Assembly: GCA_937899155.1 (NCBI GenBank)
Contig: CALDJM010000078.1
Location: forward strand, 1-19,894
DNA: 19,894 nt
Direction: 5' to 3'
Origin: an uncultured bacterium
Lineage (GTDB): Bacteria; Patescibacteriota; Dojkabacteria; SC72
Part shown: positions 8,341-15,805 of the stretch, piece after piece
Numbering within the stretch: position 1 is the first letter of the stretch
How the letters are laid out: every line of letters starts with the position of its first letter
Made by a program: the position numbers and the translations under genes
Notes under the pieces: model-generated
What the model was told of the DNA's origin: nothing
The model's input: the letters and a program-made list of their open reading frames with translations, nothing else
The model's database searches: none

Positions 8341-9444
8341 CTAAACAATACCCTTAGCTTTCAATTTTTGCAGGTCAATATAGAATTCGTATGCAATCTT
8401 TATCAGTACCATAAAAGGTACTGCTACCAAAGCTCCTACAGGACCAGCAAACAGAAGCATAATCACCACCCCAGCCATAACATAGAAAGGTTTTAGACCC
8501 ATCACATTACCCATAACTCGGGGAATTATTAGATTGTTTTCAACCTGTTGATAGATAATCATCAACACAACAATTATTACAGCACTCACAACATTGGTTG
8601 TTAAAAGAGCAACCAAAGCAACAACGGCACCTCCAAGTGTAGTACCAATTGATGGTACGGCATTTACCACTCCAACTAGTACAGATAGGGGGATAGCAAA
8701 TGGAACTCCAAAGAGAGAGAGCATTACAGCAGAAAAAATCATTGCTAAGAAGCTAACTGTACCCTGTCCTAAGACCCAACCACCTAACTTACTCTCAACA
8801 TCACCTATGAGTTTTATAACTCTATCTCTTGTCTCACCATCTGGGACTCTCATTAATATAATGTCTACTAACGAATCATGCTCTGCGAGTAGATATATTG
8901 ACATAACAACAGAAGAGAAGAACATACCAAAACCACTAAAGAAGCTACCTAGTTTAGATGTAATCGATCTGAAATTATCTGGACTTGGTATTGCCTTTAT
9001 CCAATCCATAATTGATTTTTCAATAGCAGAGACATCTAACACACCTATTGCAAACTTTCGATCTCTTAGAAATTCCAAAACCTCTGTTGTCCAAGATGGT
9101 AATGTCTCAACTAAAGCACCTATCTGATTTACAAAAGGAACAATAATGATAGTCAAAAGACTTAATAGACAAACAACAAAAGAAAGATATGATAAAGAAA
9201 TTGCCCAACCCTTGGAAAGCCCCTTCTTCATAAACCATCTAACAACAGGTCTCAGGGTACACATAATCACAAAAGACAACATCAAAAAGGCCAATACCGA
9301 AAGAAGCTGTTTACTCCAAAAGAGTATCCCTAGAACCAATATTATCAACAATATCAATCTAGGAGAAAGATCTATCAAAACAGTCTTTGGGGCTTCTTGA
9401 GAACCTCTCTTTTGGTCACCATCAACAGAGTATACCTTAGGCAT
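8341..9444 (-). CDS. AI-2E transporter (PerM/YtqB-type) family permease
   Basis: 367-residue polytopic membrane protein with about eight hydrophobic segments, a cytoplasmic N-terminal tail of about 28 residues and a large soluble loop (about 110-165) between early and late membrane blocks. The late part shows the family's GVPFAIPLSVLVGVVNAVPSIG and the following Q-x-x-E-N-x-L-I-x-P-R motif (QQVENNLIIPRVMG), which identify Pfam AI-2E_transport. Members have been linked to autoinducer export or Na+/H+ antiport; the substrate cannot be read from sequence. Start at the ATG at 9444. It is followed after 31 bp by the PEP-synthase-like gene on the same strand, and preceded by 62 bp holding a possible extended -10. 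Confidence 0.9.
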   Translation of the reverse strand: MPKVYSVDGDQKRGSQEAPKTVLIDLSPRLILLIILVLGILFWSKQLLSVLAFLMLSFVIMCTLRPVVRWFMKKGLSKGWAISLSYLSFVVCLLSLLTIIIVPFVNQIGALVETLPSWTTEVLEFLRDRKFAIGVLDVSAIEKSIMDWIKAIPSPDNFRSITSKLGSFFSGFGMFFSSVVMSIYLLAEHDSLVDIILMRVPDGETRDRVIKLIGDVESKLGGWVLGQGTVSFLAMIFSAVMLSLFGVPFAIPLSVLVGVVNAVPSIGTTLGGAVVALVALLTTNVVSAVIIVVLMIIYQQVENNLIIPRVMGNVMGLKPFYVMAGVVIMLLFAGPVGALVAVPFMVLIKIAYEFYIDLQKLKAKGIV

Positions 9445-9479
9445 AGTTTTCCATTCATTAATTTAGATTTCCTAAATCA

Positions 9480-9488
9480 ATGATAGCA
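9480..9488 (-). promoter_or_regulatory. Possible extended -10 promoter of the permease gene
   Basis: Minus strand TGCTATCAT with the hexamer at 9485-9480. Predicted transcription start near 9473, giving a leader of about 29 nt before the ATG at 9444. No good -35. This one is not leaderless. Confidence 0.35.
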
Positions 9489-9506
9489 CAAAATTGACAC
9501 TACTAG

Positions 9507-10445
9507 CTATGCCAATCTCTTCTTTTTTACAACAACTATCCCTGAAGAAGTAATAAATGCACCAAGTGCAATCATTCCAATAACCATCATGATTCTCTGA
9601 TCTCTCAAGATAGAAAGTGCTAACTCCAACTCTCCAGCAGCAACAGGTAAATCTGTATCAATAACAGCATTACCATTTACAGAACTATGCTGAGAGTAAA
9701 GCACTGAAACTTTTTCGCTAAACTCTTTGGTATTCCCTGCTTCATCTCTTGCAACAATAGAGTAGACATTCATACCATCATCATTCAATACAACATCTTT
9801 GATAATAAACTTTCCATCTTCACCAACCTTTGTCTCGTAAATATCTGTACCTCTCTTTAATATAATTGTACTATTCTTCTCAGCTTCTCCACTTATTGCA
9901 AATGTATCTGTACCGACTTCTTTAGCATAATTAACTTTCGCAAATTCTGGTGCTGTCCTATCAACAGTAACAATCAACGGCTCTGACTTAGAAGTTGTAA
10001 CTTTCTTGAAAAAACCTTTCTCCCCAGCAACAGAAACTATATATCTACCTTCATTCTCAACTTTATGCGCAAACTCATACTTACCATCTTTTCCAACCTT
10101 TGTTTTCCCAATCTCTTCATCATCTACAAACACTAGAACCTTCTTGTACTCCTCAGCCTCTCCCTTAACAACAATCTCCTCACCATTTACAGCTTTTAGA
10201 GTCTCAGACATTGTTGGAGGTGTTAAAGAATCATCCTTTTTAGGATCTTTACCATTTTTTACAAATGAAAAAATACCGTATCCTATTAACAAAAGACCTA
10301 AGAATATGAACAATGTACCTATCGATCTAGAAAGAGCATTATCCTTTCTCTCTCGAACCTCAACTTTCGAAACCATACTATCTTCTGATTTCTTAAATTT
10401 CTGAGAAACTGTTTTTGGGGAGTTTGTTCTCTTTTTCTTTGCCAC
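9507..10445 (-). CDS. Membrane-anchored surface protein with two Ig-like repeats and a possible sorting tail
   Basis: 312 residues, unknown family. A basic N-terminal region (1-40) is followed by a membrane span (about 41-62). Two beta-rich repeats follow, each of the bacterial Ig type: about 82-158 (VVKGEAEEYKKVLVFVDDE, VGKDGKYEF) and about 160-255 (DRTAPEFAKV, ISGEAEKNSTIIL, VGEDGKFII, ARDEAGNTKEF). Near the C terminus LPVAAG (266-271) precedes a second hydrophobic span (about 285-306) and a basic tail KKKRLA, the layout of a sortase signal, though the motif is not a canonical LPxTG. It is divergent from a sortase gene 101 bp away, which supports a cell-surface role. The start is GTG at 10445; a TATAGG box ends 7 bases upstream. 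The exact function is not recognisable. Confidence 0.75.
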   Translation of the reverse strand: MAKKKRTNSPKTVSQKFKKSEDSMVSKVEVRERKDNALSRSIGTLFIFLGLLLIGYGIFSFVKNGKDPKKDDSLTPPTMSETLKAVNGEEIVVKGEAEEYKKVLVFVDDEEIGKTKVGKDGKYEFAHKVENEGRYIVSVAGEKGFFKKVTTSKSEPLIVTVDRTAPEFAKVNYAKEVGTDTFAISGEAEKNSTIILKRGTDIYETKVGEDGKFIIKDVVLNDDGMNVYSIVARDEAGNTKEFSEKVSVLYSQHSSVNGNAVIDTDLPVAAGELELALSILRDQRIMMVIGMIALGAFITSSGIVVVKKKRLA

Positions 10446-10496
10446 CTTTACCCTATATTAAAATTTATATAGCTCTTGGTTTAGAATAATATAATT

Positions 10497-10511
10497 TTGC
10501 AAATAATGCAA
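10497..10511. promoter_or_regulatory. Inverted repeat in the surface-protein/sortase divergent region
   Basis: TTGCA, five bases, then TGCAA: a perfect 5-bp inverted repeat between two divergent genes, about 36 bp before the sortase start. Sortase -10 candidates lie just downstream (TATAAA 10518-10523, TACAAT 10529-10534). It could be an operator or just the -35 region; nothing else supports it. Confidence 0.25.
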
Positions 10512-10546
10512 CTATTTTATAAATTTAGTACAATATCAAAGTAATT

Positions 10547-11233
10547 ATGAAAAAAACAGTGAAAATATTTATAACTCTTTTACTTATACTATTGGTACTA
10601 ATTCCAATTGGTATTTTCCTCATATACCCCAACTACAACAAAATTGCTCTTTTGCTTAAAAATTTAGATTTTCAGAGCATAACAAAACAAACAACAGTTA
10701 AACTACTAACCACTATTTCCCCAACTGTAGACACTTTTAGAAAGGAACTTTTTTCTGAAGAATCTATTGAGGAGTCCGTCAAGACAAAAGATATTGTCCT
10801 TGACAGTAAAATATTAGAAGAATTAGAAGCAACTCTGCATATAGAGTCCATCTTAGTTGAAGGTAAAATATTCCAAGGGGCTTCTTCCAAGACCATAGAT
10901 ACAGGGTTCTGGCATTTCCCTCTCTCTAAATTTCCTGGACAGAAAGGTAACTCTGTAATCATAGGGCATAGATTTCAACATTTACCACCCGCTAAAAACA
11001 CATTCTTTAATTTAGACAAGGTTGCGATAGGGGATAGTATCATCATTAAGCATACAGAGGGTGAATGGAAATATATTGTAACAGACATCAAAATTGTTGA
11101 TGACAATGACCTGTCTGTTGTTAGAGATACAGATGACTACAGATTAACAGTCATCACCTGTACTCCTCTTTGGACTTCCCAACAGAGATTGGTCGTTACT
11201 GCCAAGCTAGACAAACTTTATCAAAAAGTGTAG
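10547..11233 (+). CDS. Sortase (class D/E-like)
   Basis: Membrane-bound transpeptidase that cleaves a sorting signal and attaches surface proteins. 228 residues: N-terminal signal anchor (about 7-27), a linker, then the sortase fold. The catalytic residues are visible: His141 in VIIGHRF, Cys205 in VITCTP, Arg214 in QQRLVV. FFNLDKVAIGD between them is also typical. It lies divergent from a surface protein with a sortase-like C-terminal tail, its likely substrate or partner. It is followed after 35 bp by the trigger factor gene, so cotranscription is possible. No Shine-Dalgarno sequence precedes the ATG. Single-gene sortases with short linkers fit classes D/E best; the class call is less certain than the family. 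Confidence 0.92.
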   Translation: MKKTVKIFITLLLILLVLIPIGIFLIYPNYNKIALLLKNLDFQSITKQTTVKLLTTISPTVDTFRKELFSEESIEESVKTKDIVLDSKILEELEATLHIESILVEGKIFQGASSKTIDTGFWHFPLSKFPGQKGNSVIIGHRFQHLPPAKNTFFNLDKVAIGDSIIIKHTEGEWKYIVTDIKIVDDNDLSVVRDTDDYRLTVITCTPLWTSQQRLVVTAKLDKLYQKV

Positions 11234-11268
11234 AATATCAGCATTAAATAACATTTCAGATTAACTAA

Positions 11269-12309
11269 ATGGAAGATTTCTACAAAAGAACAGATGTCAG
11301 TAAGGATAAAATAGAACTTGAGATTACAATCCCAAAAGATTCTTTTGAGAAAAGCTACAAAGCTGTACTCAAAGATGAATTAGGCAAAACAGATTTAAAG
11401 GGTTTTAGAAAAGGTAAAGTGCCTGCAGACTTGATGGAGCCTGAGAAGAAAGATTCTCTCAGAGTAATTACATTTGAAAAACTTGCTCCATATTACTTAA
11501 CAACAGCATTGCAAAAAGAAAATATTTCACCCATTGCGCAGCCGGAGTATAAGGATTTTCCAAATGTCTTAAAGGATAAGGAGATTAAATTTACAGTTGC
11601 CATTACAGTTATGCCTGAGTTTAAACTTGGCAATATGAAGAAGGTTAAGGTTGAGTTAGAGAAAGTTTCAACTACTGCAAAAGAGATTAATGAAGCAATT
11701 GAGAATGTTTTCAAAAATCACCCAGAGGGTTCAAAGAGCATAACAGATGCTTGGGCAAAAAAGATTGCAAAGAAGTTGGCTGTTCCTAAAATTAATTCTC
11801 TTGATGATTTTAAGAAATATGTTAAAGAGACAATTTCTAAACAGAAAGAGATTGTTGCTAGAAGAAATGCAGAGGATAGTGCTTTCAAGCAAGCAATAGA
11901 GCTTTGCAAGATTGAGATTCCAGAGGAAGCAATTAAATATGAGGCCGCAGAGAGAGAGCATTCTTTTGTTCACGATATGGGTCATGATGATGCAAGAGTT
12001 GAGAAATTTCTTGAAGCAAGTAATGTGACTATGGAAAAAATGAGGGAGATGTGGTTAATAGATGCTAAGAATGCATTAGAGAGTGATGTTTTCCTAAAGA
12101 CATATGCAAAGGAGCATGAGATAAGGGTTGATGATAAAGATTTGAAAGCAAAAATCGAGGAGATTAAAAAGAGTGCACCAAAGGATACAGACCAGAGTGT
12201 TTTCGAAAATGAGCAGTGGAAGGAGTATATTAGGAGAATAGAGGAGAAGGAGAGAGCATACAAGATGTTTATCGAAGAGGTTTTTAGCAAGATTGATAAA
12301 AAGAAGTAA
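11269..12309 (+). CDS. tig: Trigger factor lacking the PPIase domain
   Basis: Ribosome-associated chaperone that shields nascent chains at the exit tunnel. 346 residues instead of about 430. The ribosome-binding signature GFRKGKVP is at 45-52 in the N-terminal domain (1-about 125). The FKBP-type PPIase domain expected next is missing: only a short helical linker (about 130-175) separates it from the helical C-terminal arms (about 175-340; DDFKKYVKET, RRNAEDSAFKQAIELCKIEIPEEAI). The gene directly precedes clpP by 18 bp, the classic tig-clpP order. No ribosome binding site is seen before the ATG. Identity is clear from the signature and synteny. Confidence 0.92.
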   Translation: MEDFYKRTDVSKDKIELEITIPKDSFEKSYKAVLKDELGKTDLKGFRKGKVPADLMEPEKKDSLRVITFEKLAPYYLTTALQKENISPIAQPEYKDFPNVLKDKEIKFTVAITVMPEFKLGNMKKVKVELEKVSTTAKEINEAIENVFKNHPEGSKSITDAWAKKIAKKLAVPKINSLDDFKKYVKETISKQKEIVARRNAEDSAFKQAIELCKIEIPEEAIKYEAAEREHSFVHDMGHDDARVEKFLEASNVTMEKMREMWLIDAKNALESDVFLKTYAKEHEIRVDDKDLKAKIEEIKKSAPKDTDQSVFENEQWKEYIRRIEEKERAYKMFIEEVFSKIDKKK

Positions 12310-12327
12310 TTTGTACAGATAGCCTTT

Positions 12328-12909
12328 ATGACATTGATACCTACAGTAATTGAAAAAGAAAGAGGTGGAGAGCGAGCATACGATATATATTCTAGATTGC
12401 TCAAGGACAGGATTGTGTTTGTGAGTGGTCCAATTGAAACAAATATGGCAAATACAATTGTTGCTCAATTGCTGTTTTTAGAGAAAGAGGATCCTAATGC
12501 TGATATTCAGATGTTTATCAACTCCCCTGGTGGTCATATTACAGCAGGCATGGCAATTATAGACACCATGAACTACATTAAACCTGATGTTTCAACAACA
12601 GCAGTAGGTCTTGCTGCATCCATGGGTACTATGCTTCTGATTCATGGTGCAAAAGGAAAAAGGTTTGCACTACCAAATAGTAAAGTGCATATTCATCAAC
12701 CTCTTGGAGGGGTAGAGGGTCAAGCTAGTGATATTGAGATAGAGGCAAGAGAGATATTGAAGATTAGAGAGCAACTTTACAAAATGCTTTCTGAAAAAAC
12801 TGGACAGAGTGTTGCTCAGATTACTAAGGATGCTGATAGAGATAAATATTTTACTGCCAAAGAGGCTAAGGCCTATGGTTTAGTAGATAAAATTATTACA
12901 AAAAGGTAA
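12328..12909 (+). CDS. clpP: ATP-dependent Clp protease proteolytic subunit
   Basis: Serine protease forming a tetradecameric chamber that degrades proteins fed by Clp ATPases. 193 residues, full length. The catalytic triad is intact: Ser98 in GLAASMGT, His123 in VHIHQPLGG, Asp172 in DRDKYF. FINSPGG and the family's conserved spacing are present. It sits in the usual place after tig, but clpX, normally next, is not there; an unknown acidic protein follows with a TAATG overlap. No ribosome binding site is visible before the ATG. Confidence 0.97.
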   Translation: MTLIPTVIEKERGGERAYDIYSRLLKDRIVFVSGPIETNMANTIVAQLLFLEKEDPNADIQMFINSPGGHITAGMAIIDTMNYIKPDVSTTAVGLAASMGTMLLIHGAKGKRFALPNSKVHIHQPLGGVEGQASDIEIEAREILKIREQLYKMLSEKTGQSVAQITKDADRDKYFTAKEAKAYGLVDKIITKR

Positions 12910-13418
12910 TGACAAATAGATACTATACAGATACAGGAGATCCTTTTGAGAATAATGAGAAACAGAAAGATTTAGATTATATTCAAAAAAACATTATCGA
13001 TGCTTTCAACCATGGAGACTTCGGTGATTTTCAAACAGAGGAATTGATGAATGTAACAAATGGGGACATTAAGAATTACCTTACATTGTTGAAAGATGAC
13101 AGGATTATTGATATTGACCATCTTAACTCAACAAGTATTGAAGACGAGGAAGAGATGGTTGATTTTTGTGACTATTTGGGTGCAACTGTCTGTAATAGTC
13201 CTCTTCAAACAAAGATGGATGTACATTTCTTAGAAAGTAATGATTTTGCAATTGCTGTTTCTGTCTTACAAACAGGTTTTAAGGGTGTTACTCTTAAAAT
13301 AGATCCTTTAGAAGATATTCCAGAGTTTTTGAAGAAGAAGTGGATAGATATTGTTGATGAACAAGAGAAGATGACAGATTTTACGTATCTTAAGAATCAG
13401 TTTGGATTGAAAAAATAG
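12909..13418 (+). CDS. Unknown acidic protein coupled to clpP
   Basis: 169 residues, not recognised. Soluble, strongly acidic in its first two thirds (runs such as SIEDEEEMVDF), no signal peptide or membrane span. Its ATG shares one base with the clpP stop codon (TAATG), so the two are almost certainly translated from one message and the ribosome probably reinitiates. It occupies the place where clpX usually lies. A role with ClpP (adaptor or regulator) is only an inference from position. It ends 29 bp before the tRNA gene. Confidence 0.8.
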   Translation: MTNRYYTDTGDPFENNEKQKDLDYIQKNIIDAFNHGDFGDFQTEELMNVTNGDIKNYLTLLKDDRIIDIDHLNSTSIEDEEEMVDFCDYLGATVCNSPLQTKMDVHFLESNDFAIAVSVLQTGFKGVTLKIDPLEDIPEFLKKKWIDIVDEQEKMTDFTYLKNQFGLKK

Positions 13419-13435
13419 TTAAAAGGATATAGAAT
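13407..13435 (+). promoter_or_regulatory. Promoter of tRNA-Val
   Basis: TTGAAA (13407-13412), 17-bp spacer, TAGAAT (13430-13435); each matches consensus at five of six bases. Predicted start near 13442, about 6 bases before the mature tRNA. It overlaps the 3' end of the preceding gene. Confidence 0.5.
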
Positions 13436-13447
13436 TATCTTTATTGT

Positions 13448-13524
13448 GGGCGATTAGCTCAGCTGGCTAGAGCGTCACATTGACATTGTGAAGGTCACAG
13501 GTTCGAGCCCCGTATCGCCCACCA
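13448..13524 (+). tRNA. tRNA-Val (anticodon GAC)
   Basis: 77 nt including encoded CCA. Acceptor stem GGGCGAT/ATCGCCC pairs fully, discriminator A. D stem GCTC/GAGC, anticodon stem TCACA/TGTGA with loop TTGACAT, so the anticodon is GAC (valine, GUC/GUU). T loop TTCGAGC; the T stem ACAGG/CCCGT has one A-C mismatch in the middle. Its last 17 bases recur imperfectly about 740 bp downstream. Confidence 0.95.
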
Positions 13525-13527
13525 TTT
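13511..13527 (+). repeat. tRNA 3'-end copy of a direct repeat (possible attL)
   Basis: CGTATCGCCCACCATTT, made of the tRNA T-stem end, acceptor strand, CCA and three T. GCCCACCATTT (13517-13527) is identical to 14259-14269. This is the position where tRNA-targeting integrases usually recombine. Confidence 0.5.
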
Positions 13528-13714
13528 TATTCTCACAGTAGAATCTAACATCTTTTTCCATATGGAAACCGAAAGAATTTTATTCCAGGAATATATAGAC
13601 ATTTCATGGGTAAGAGAGAGTTAGAAGATGCTAGGGTAGTAAATAGGTTTGAGTTTGTTAGTGAGAGATAAATAAGTATAAAACAATACAAGCTCATTAT
13701 GTATCACCAACAAC
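13528..13714. other. Non-coding stretch after tRNA-Val
   Basis: 187 bp with no convincing gene. Two tiny open frames (20 and 21 codons at 13562-13624 and 13606-13671) overlap in different frames and have no supporting signals. It lies inside the suspected insertion. No clear terminator hairpin is seen. Confidence 0.4.
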
Positions 13715-14191
13715 TTAATTTCGCTTTGGTGTATATATTCCATCATAAAAGCTTAATCTTCTTCTTAAACTTTCTATATTTTCTATAAATACATCTTCTT
13801 TATTCTCTTTCAACATTTTTAGATATTGTTTTTGAAACTCCCTATCATGAACTGAATGTTGGACAATAAGCCATGCACTATGACTAGCAATCATTCCAAA
13901 TTTAGATATTGTAATACAACCCTCCTTCTCTATAATCTTCTTAAGTTTAGTTGTATTTTGTCTTTGTATGTTTTCTACTTTAATATATTCTTTTAAATCC
14001 TTTTCCTTTCTTGATATAGTAGAATCAACAAAAGTTTTAATTCTCACCCATTCTCTTTGATCTATATTTCTCATATGATATATCCTCCAAGAAGTAGGTT
14101 TTAATACTTTTAACCATTCATGAAAATATTTTAAGCCAGAGGATTTCTCTTTTAACATTCTATGAACAAGCTCCAGTTCCTTTAGTCCCAT
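13715..14191 (-). CDS. DUF6624-like protein
   Basis: 158 residues, soluble, no signal peptide. Residues about 92-122 (ITISKFG, then ASHSAWLIVQHSVHDREFQ) match the core pattern I know for DUF6624, in which a G-x-x-x-x-S-x-x-G segment leads into AAWLIVQHADHDPEFQ. The usual C-terminal DRVL and YGTQ motifs are changed (RRRLSFYDGIYTP), so this is a divergent member. The function of the family is unknown to me. It is oriented against all neighbours and enclosed by the two copies of the tRNA-end repeat, so it is probably cargo of a small insertion. A TATAAA box lies about 9 bases before the ATG at 14191. Confidence 0.65.
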   Translation of the reverse strand: MGLKELELVHRMLKEKSSGLKYFHEWLKVLKPTSWRIYHMRNIDQREWVRIKTFVDSTISRKEKDLKEYIKVENIQRQNTTKLKKIIEKEGCITISKFGMIASHSAWLIVQHSVHDREFQKQYLKMLKENKEDVFIENIESLRRRLSFYDGIYTPKRN

Positions 14192-14250
14192 TATGTAATT
14201 TTATATTAGAAAACAGTATAAAGCTATTTTGTTTTTAAGTTCCATTCTCT

Positions 14251-14269
14251 CGTATATTGCCCACCATTT
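14251..14269 (+). repeat. Second copy of the tRNA-Val 3' end (possible attR)
   Basis: CGTATATTGCCCACCATTT: the same CGTAT and GCCCACCATTT as in the tRNA, with C replaced by ATT between them. A GTTC 9 bases upstream (14239-14242) sits roughly where the tRNA T loop would be. It looks like a decayed tRNA 3' remnant left by an integration event. It ends 5 bp before the extended -10 of the NUDIX gene. Confidence 0.5.
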
Positions 14270-14273
14270 CATA

Positions 14274-14282
14274 TGTTATAAT
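14274..14282 (+). promoter_or_regulatory. Extended -10 promoter of the NUDIX gene
   Basis: TGTTATAAT, a perfect extended -10 (hexamer 14277-14282). It ends 8 bases before the ATG at 14290, so the transcript has a leader of at most about one base. Confidence 0.65.
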
Positions 14283-14289
14283 TCCAATT

Positions 14290-14682
14290 ATGAAAACTTT
14301 TATAACAATGCATGCTCTAATAGAATATAAAGGTAAATATTTAATTCTTCAAAGGGCTAATGACAGGTCTAATCCAGGATATTGGAATTGTGTAACAGGA
14401 CATATTAAGGAAAAAGAAAATGTTGAGGAAACAGCATTAAGAGAAGTTAAAGAAGAAACAAATCTAGATGGAGAAATTATTAAGATTGGTGAACCGCTTA
14501 TTCATTATAATAGAAATCAAAGGTGGATAATATTGTCTTACTTAATAAAAGTAAGTGATATCTCAAATTTGAGGATAGATATTCGTGAATTACAAGATTA
14601 TAAATGGATAGAGAAGGATAGTGATATGGTTAGTAAATATAAAGGTTTTGAAGAGACATTAAAGGTATTGGGGATTTTATAA
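14290..14682 (+). CDS. NUDIX hydrolase
   Basis: Hydrolyses a nucleoside diphosphate linked to another group; the substrate cannot be predicted. 130 residues, a single NUDIX domain. The NUDIX box is complete: G37, E43, R51-E52, E55-E56 in GHIKEKENVEETALREVKEE, with Asn58 in place of the common Gly before Leu59. The open frame reaches back to 14257, but the ATG at 14290 is chosen because the extended -10 (TGTTATAAT) lies over the longer version's first codons and ends 8 bases before 14290. The gene directly follows the displaced tRNA-end repeat and may have arrived or been re-promoted with that event. It is very AT-rich, like the DUF6624-like gene. Confidence 0.9.
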   Translation: MKTFITMHALIEYKGKYLILQRANDRSNPGYWNCVTGHIKEKENVEETALREVKEETNLDGEIIKIGEPLIHYNRNQRWIILSYLIKVSDISNLRIDIRELQDYKWIEKDSDMVSKYKGFEETLKVLGIL

Positions 14683-14698
14683 AAAGTCATAAAACAAC

Positions 14699-15805
14699 AT
14701 GAAAAATAAAAAACTTCTTCTAACAATCCTTCTCTCCATTACAACATTAATACTTTTCAAAGGACATGCTCTTGCTCAAGAAGAACCATCTCCTCAATAT
14801 ATGAATGGTAAGGTAATAGAAGTAATTGAAGAAAAAGAAATAGAACATACAGAAACAAAAGAGAAACAACTATACCAAAAGATAAAGATATTAATAACAA
14901 AAGGAGAGAAAAAAGGACAAGAGGTAATATCAGAAAGTGGCAACCAACCAATGGGACATGTAAATAGGTATGGAGTAGGGGATAGAATATTAATCTCCCA
15001 AACCATTGATGGGGAAGGGAATGAAATATATTACATAGTCGATTACATTAGAACAAAAAGTTTAGGCATACTCTTTACAATATTCACAATACTTGCAATT
15101 CTAGTAGGAAGGAAAAAAGGATTTCTCTCTTTAGTATCCATGGCACTATCATTTACCGTAATCTTCCTATTTCTTCTACCTCAAATACAACAAGGAAAAG
15201 ATCCAATATTGATAGCGATACTCACATCAATGGTAATCATTCCCATAACATTCTACCTCTCACATGGATTTAACAGAAAAACAACAATGGCTATAGTTGG
15301 AACAATAATAGCACTCATCATAACAGGAGTACTCTCTCTAATCTTTACAAATATAGCACATCTAAGTGGTGCAGAATCAGAAGAAATATTCTTCCTCCAA
15401 GGTGCAAATAATAAGGTATATAACCTAAGAGGATTACTTCTGGCAGGTATATTGATTGGAACATTAGGTATTATGGATGACATTACAATATCTCAAACCT
15501 CAATAGTACACCAACTATATGATTTGAAAAATGATATTAGCACAGGAGAGCTATTCAAAAGATCTCTGCAACTAGGAAGGGATCATATCGCTTCAATGAT
15601 AAATACCCTTGTACTTGTATATGCTGGTGCATCTATGCCATTGCTACTTCTTTTTATGAATGAATCAAGGACCTTCTCTGAAGTAATTAGTCTAGAAATT
15701 GTTGCAACAGAGGTTGTTCGGACACTTGTGGGAAGTATTGGTTTAATACTAGCAGTACCAATTACAACATATCTAGCTTGTCATTTTGTTAAACGAAGCA
15801 AGTAG
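14699..15805 (+). CDS. YibE/F-like membrane protein with signal peptide
   Basis: 368 residues. A signal peptide (1-about 26, ending GHALAQEE) is followed by an extracytoplasmic domain (about 27-118) and then about seven or eight membrane spans (from about 121). The conserved family segment GTLGIMDDITISQTSIVHQL and the following LGRDHIASMINTLVLVYAGASMPLLL identify the YibE/F family (Pfam YibE_F), whose transport or regulatory role is not established. The ATG is 16 bp after the NUDIX stop; a CATAAA or TATAAA box lies just upstream, so it may have its own promoter. Its last 33 bp overlap the 3' end of the dihydrouridine synthase gene on the other strand. Confidence 0.88.
   Translation: MKNKKLLLTILLSITTLILFKGHALAQEEPSPQYMNGKVIEVIEEKEIEHTETKEKQLYQKIKILITKGEKKGQEVISESGNQPMGHVNRYGVGDRILISQTIDGEGNEIYYIVDYIRTKSLGILFTIFTILAILVGRKKGFLSLVSMALSFTVIFLFLLPQIQQGKDPILIAILTSMVIIPITFYLSHGFNRKTTMAIVGTIIALIITGVLSLIFTNIAHLSGAESEEIFFLQGANNKVYNLRGLLLAGILIGTLGIMDDITISQTSIVHQLYDLKNDISTGELFKRSLQLGRDHIASMINTLVLVYAGASMPLLLLFMNESRTFSEVISLEIVATEVVRTLVGSIGLILAVPITTYLACHFVKRSK

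Noticed and set aside
11718..12468. Several open frames antisense to the trigger factor and clpP genes
   Set aside because: They overlap well-supported genes, match no family, and follow from the codon use of the real genes.
13562..13671. Two short overlapping open frames (20 and 21 codons) after the tRNA
   Set aside because: Different frames, no promoter or ribosome binding site, no recognisable family; they could be remains of a broken gene but nothing supports that.
14257..14289. 11-codon upstream extension of the NUDIX gene
   Set aside because: It covers the repeat copy and the extended -10 box, which predicts a start at 14290.
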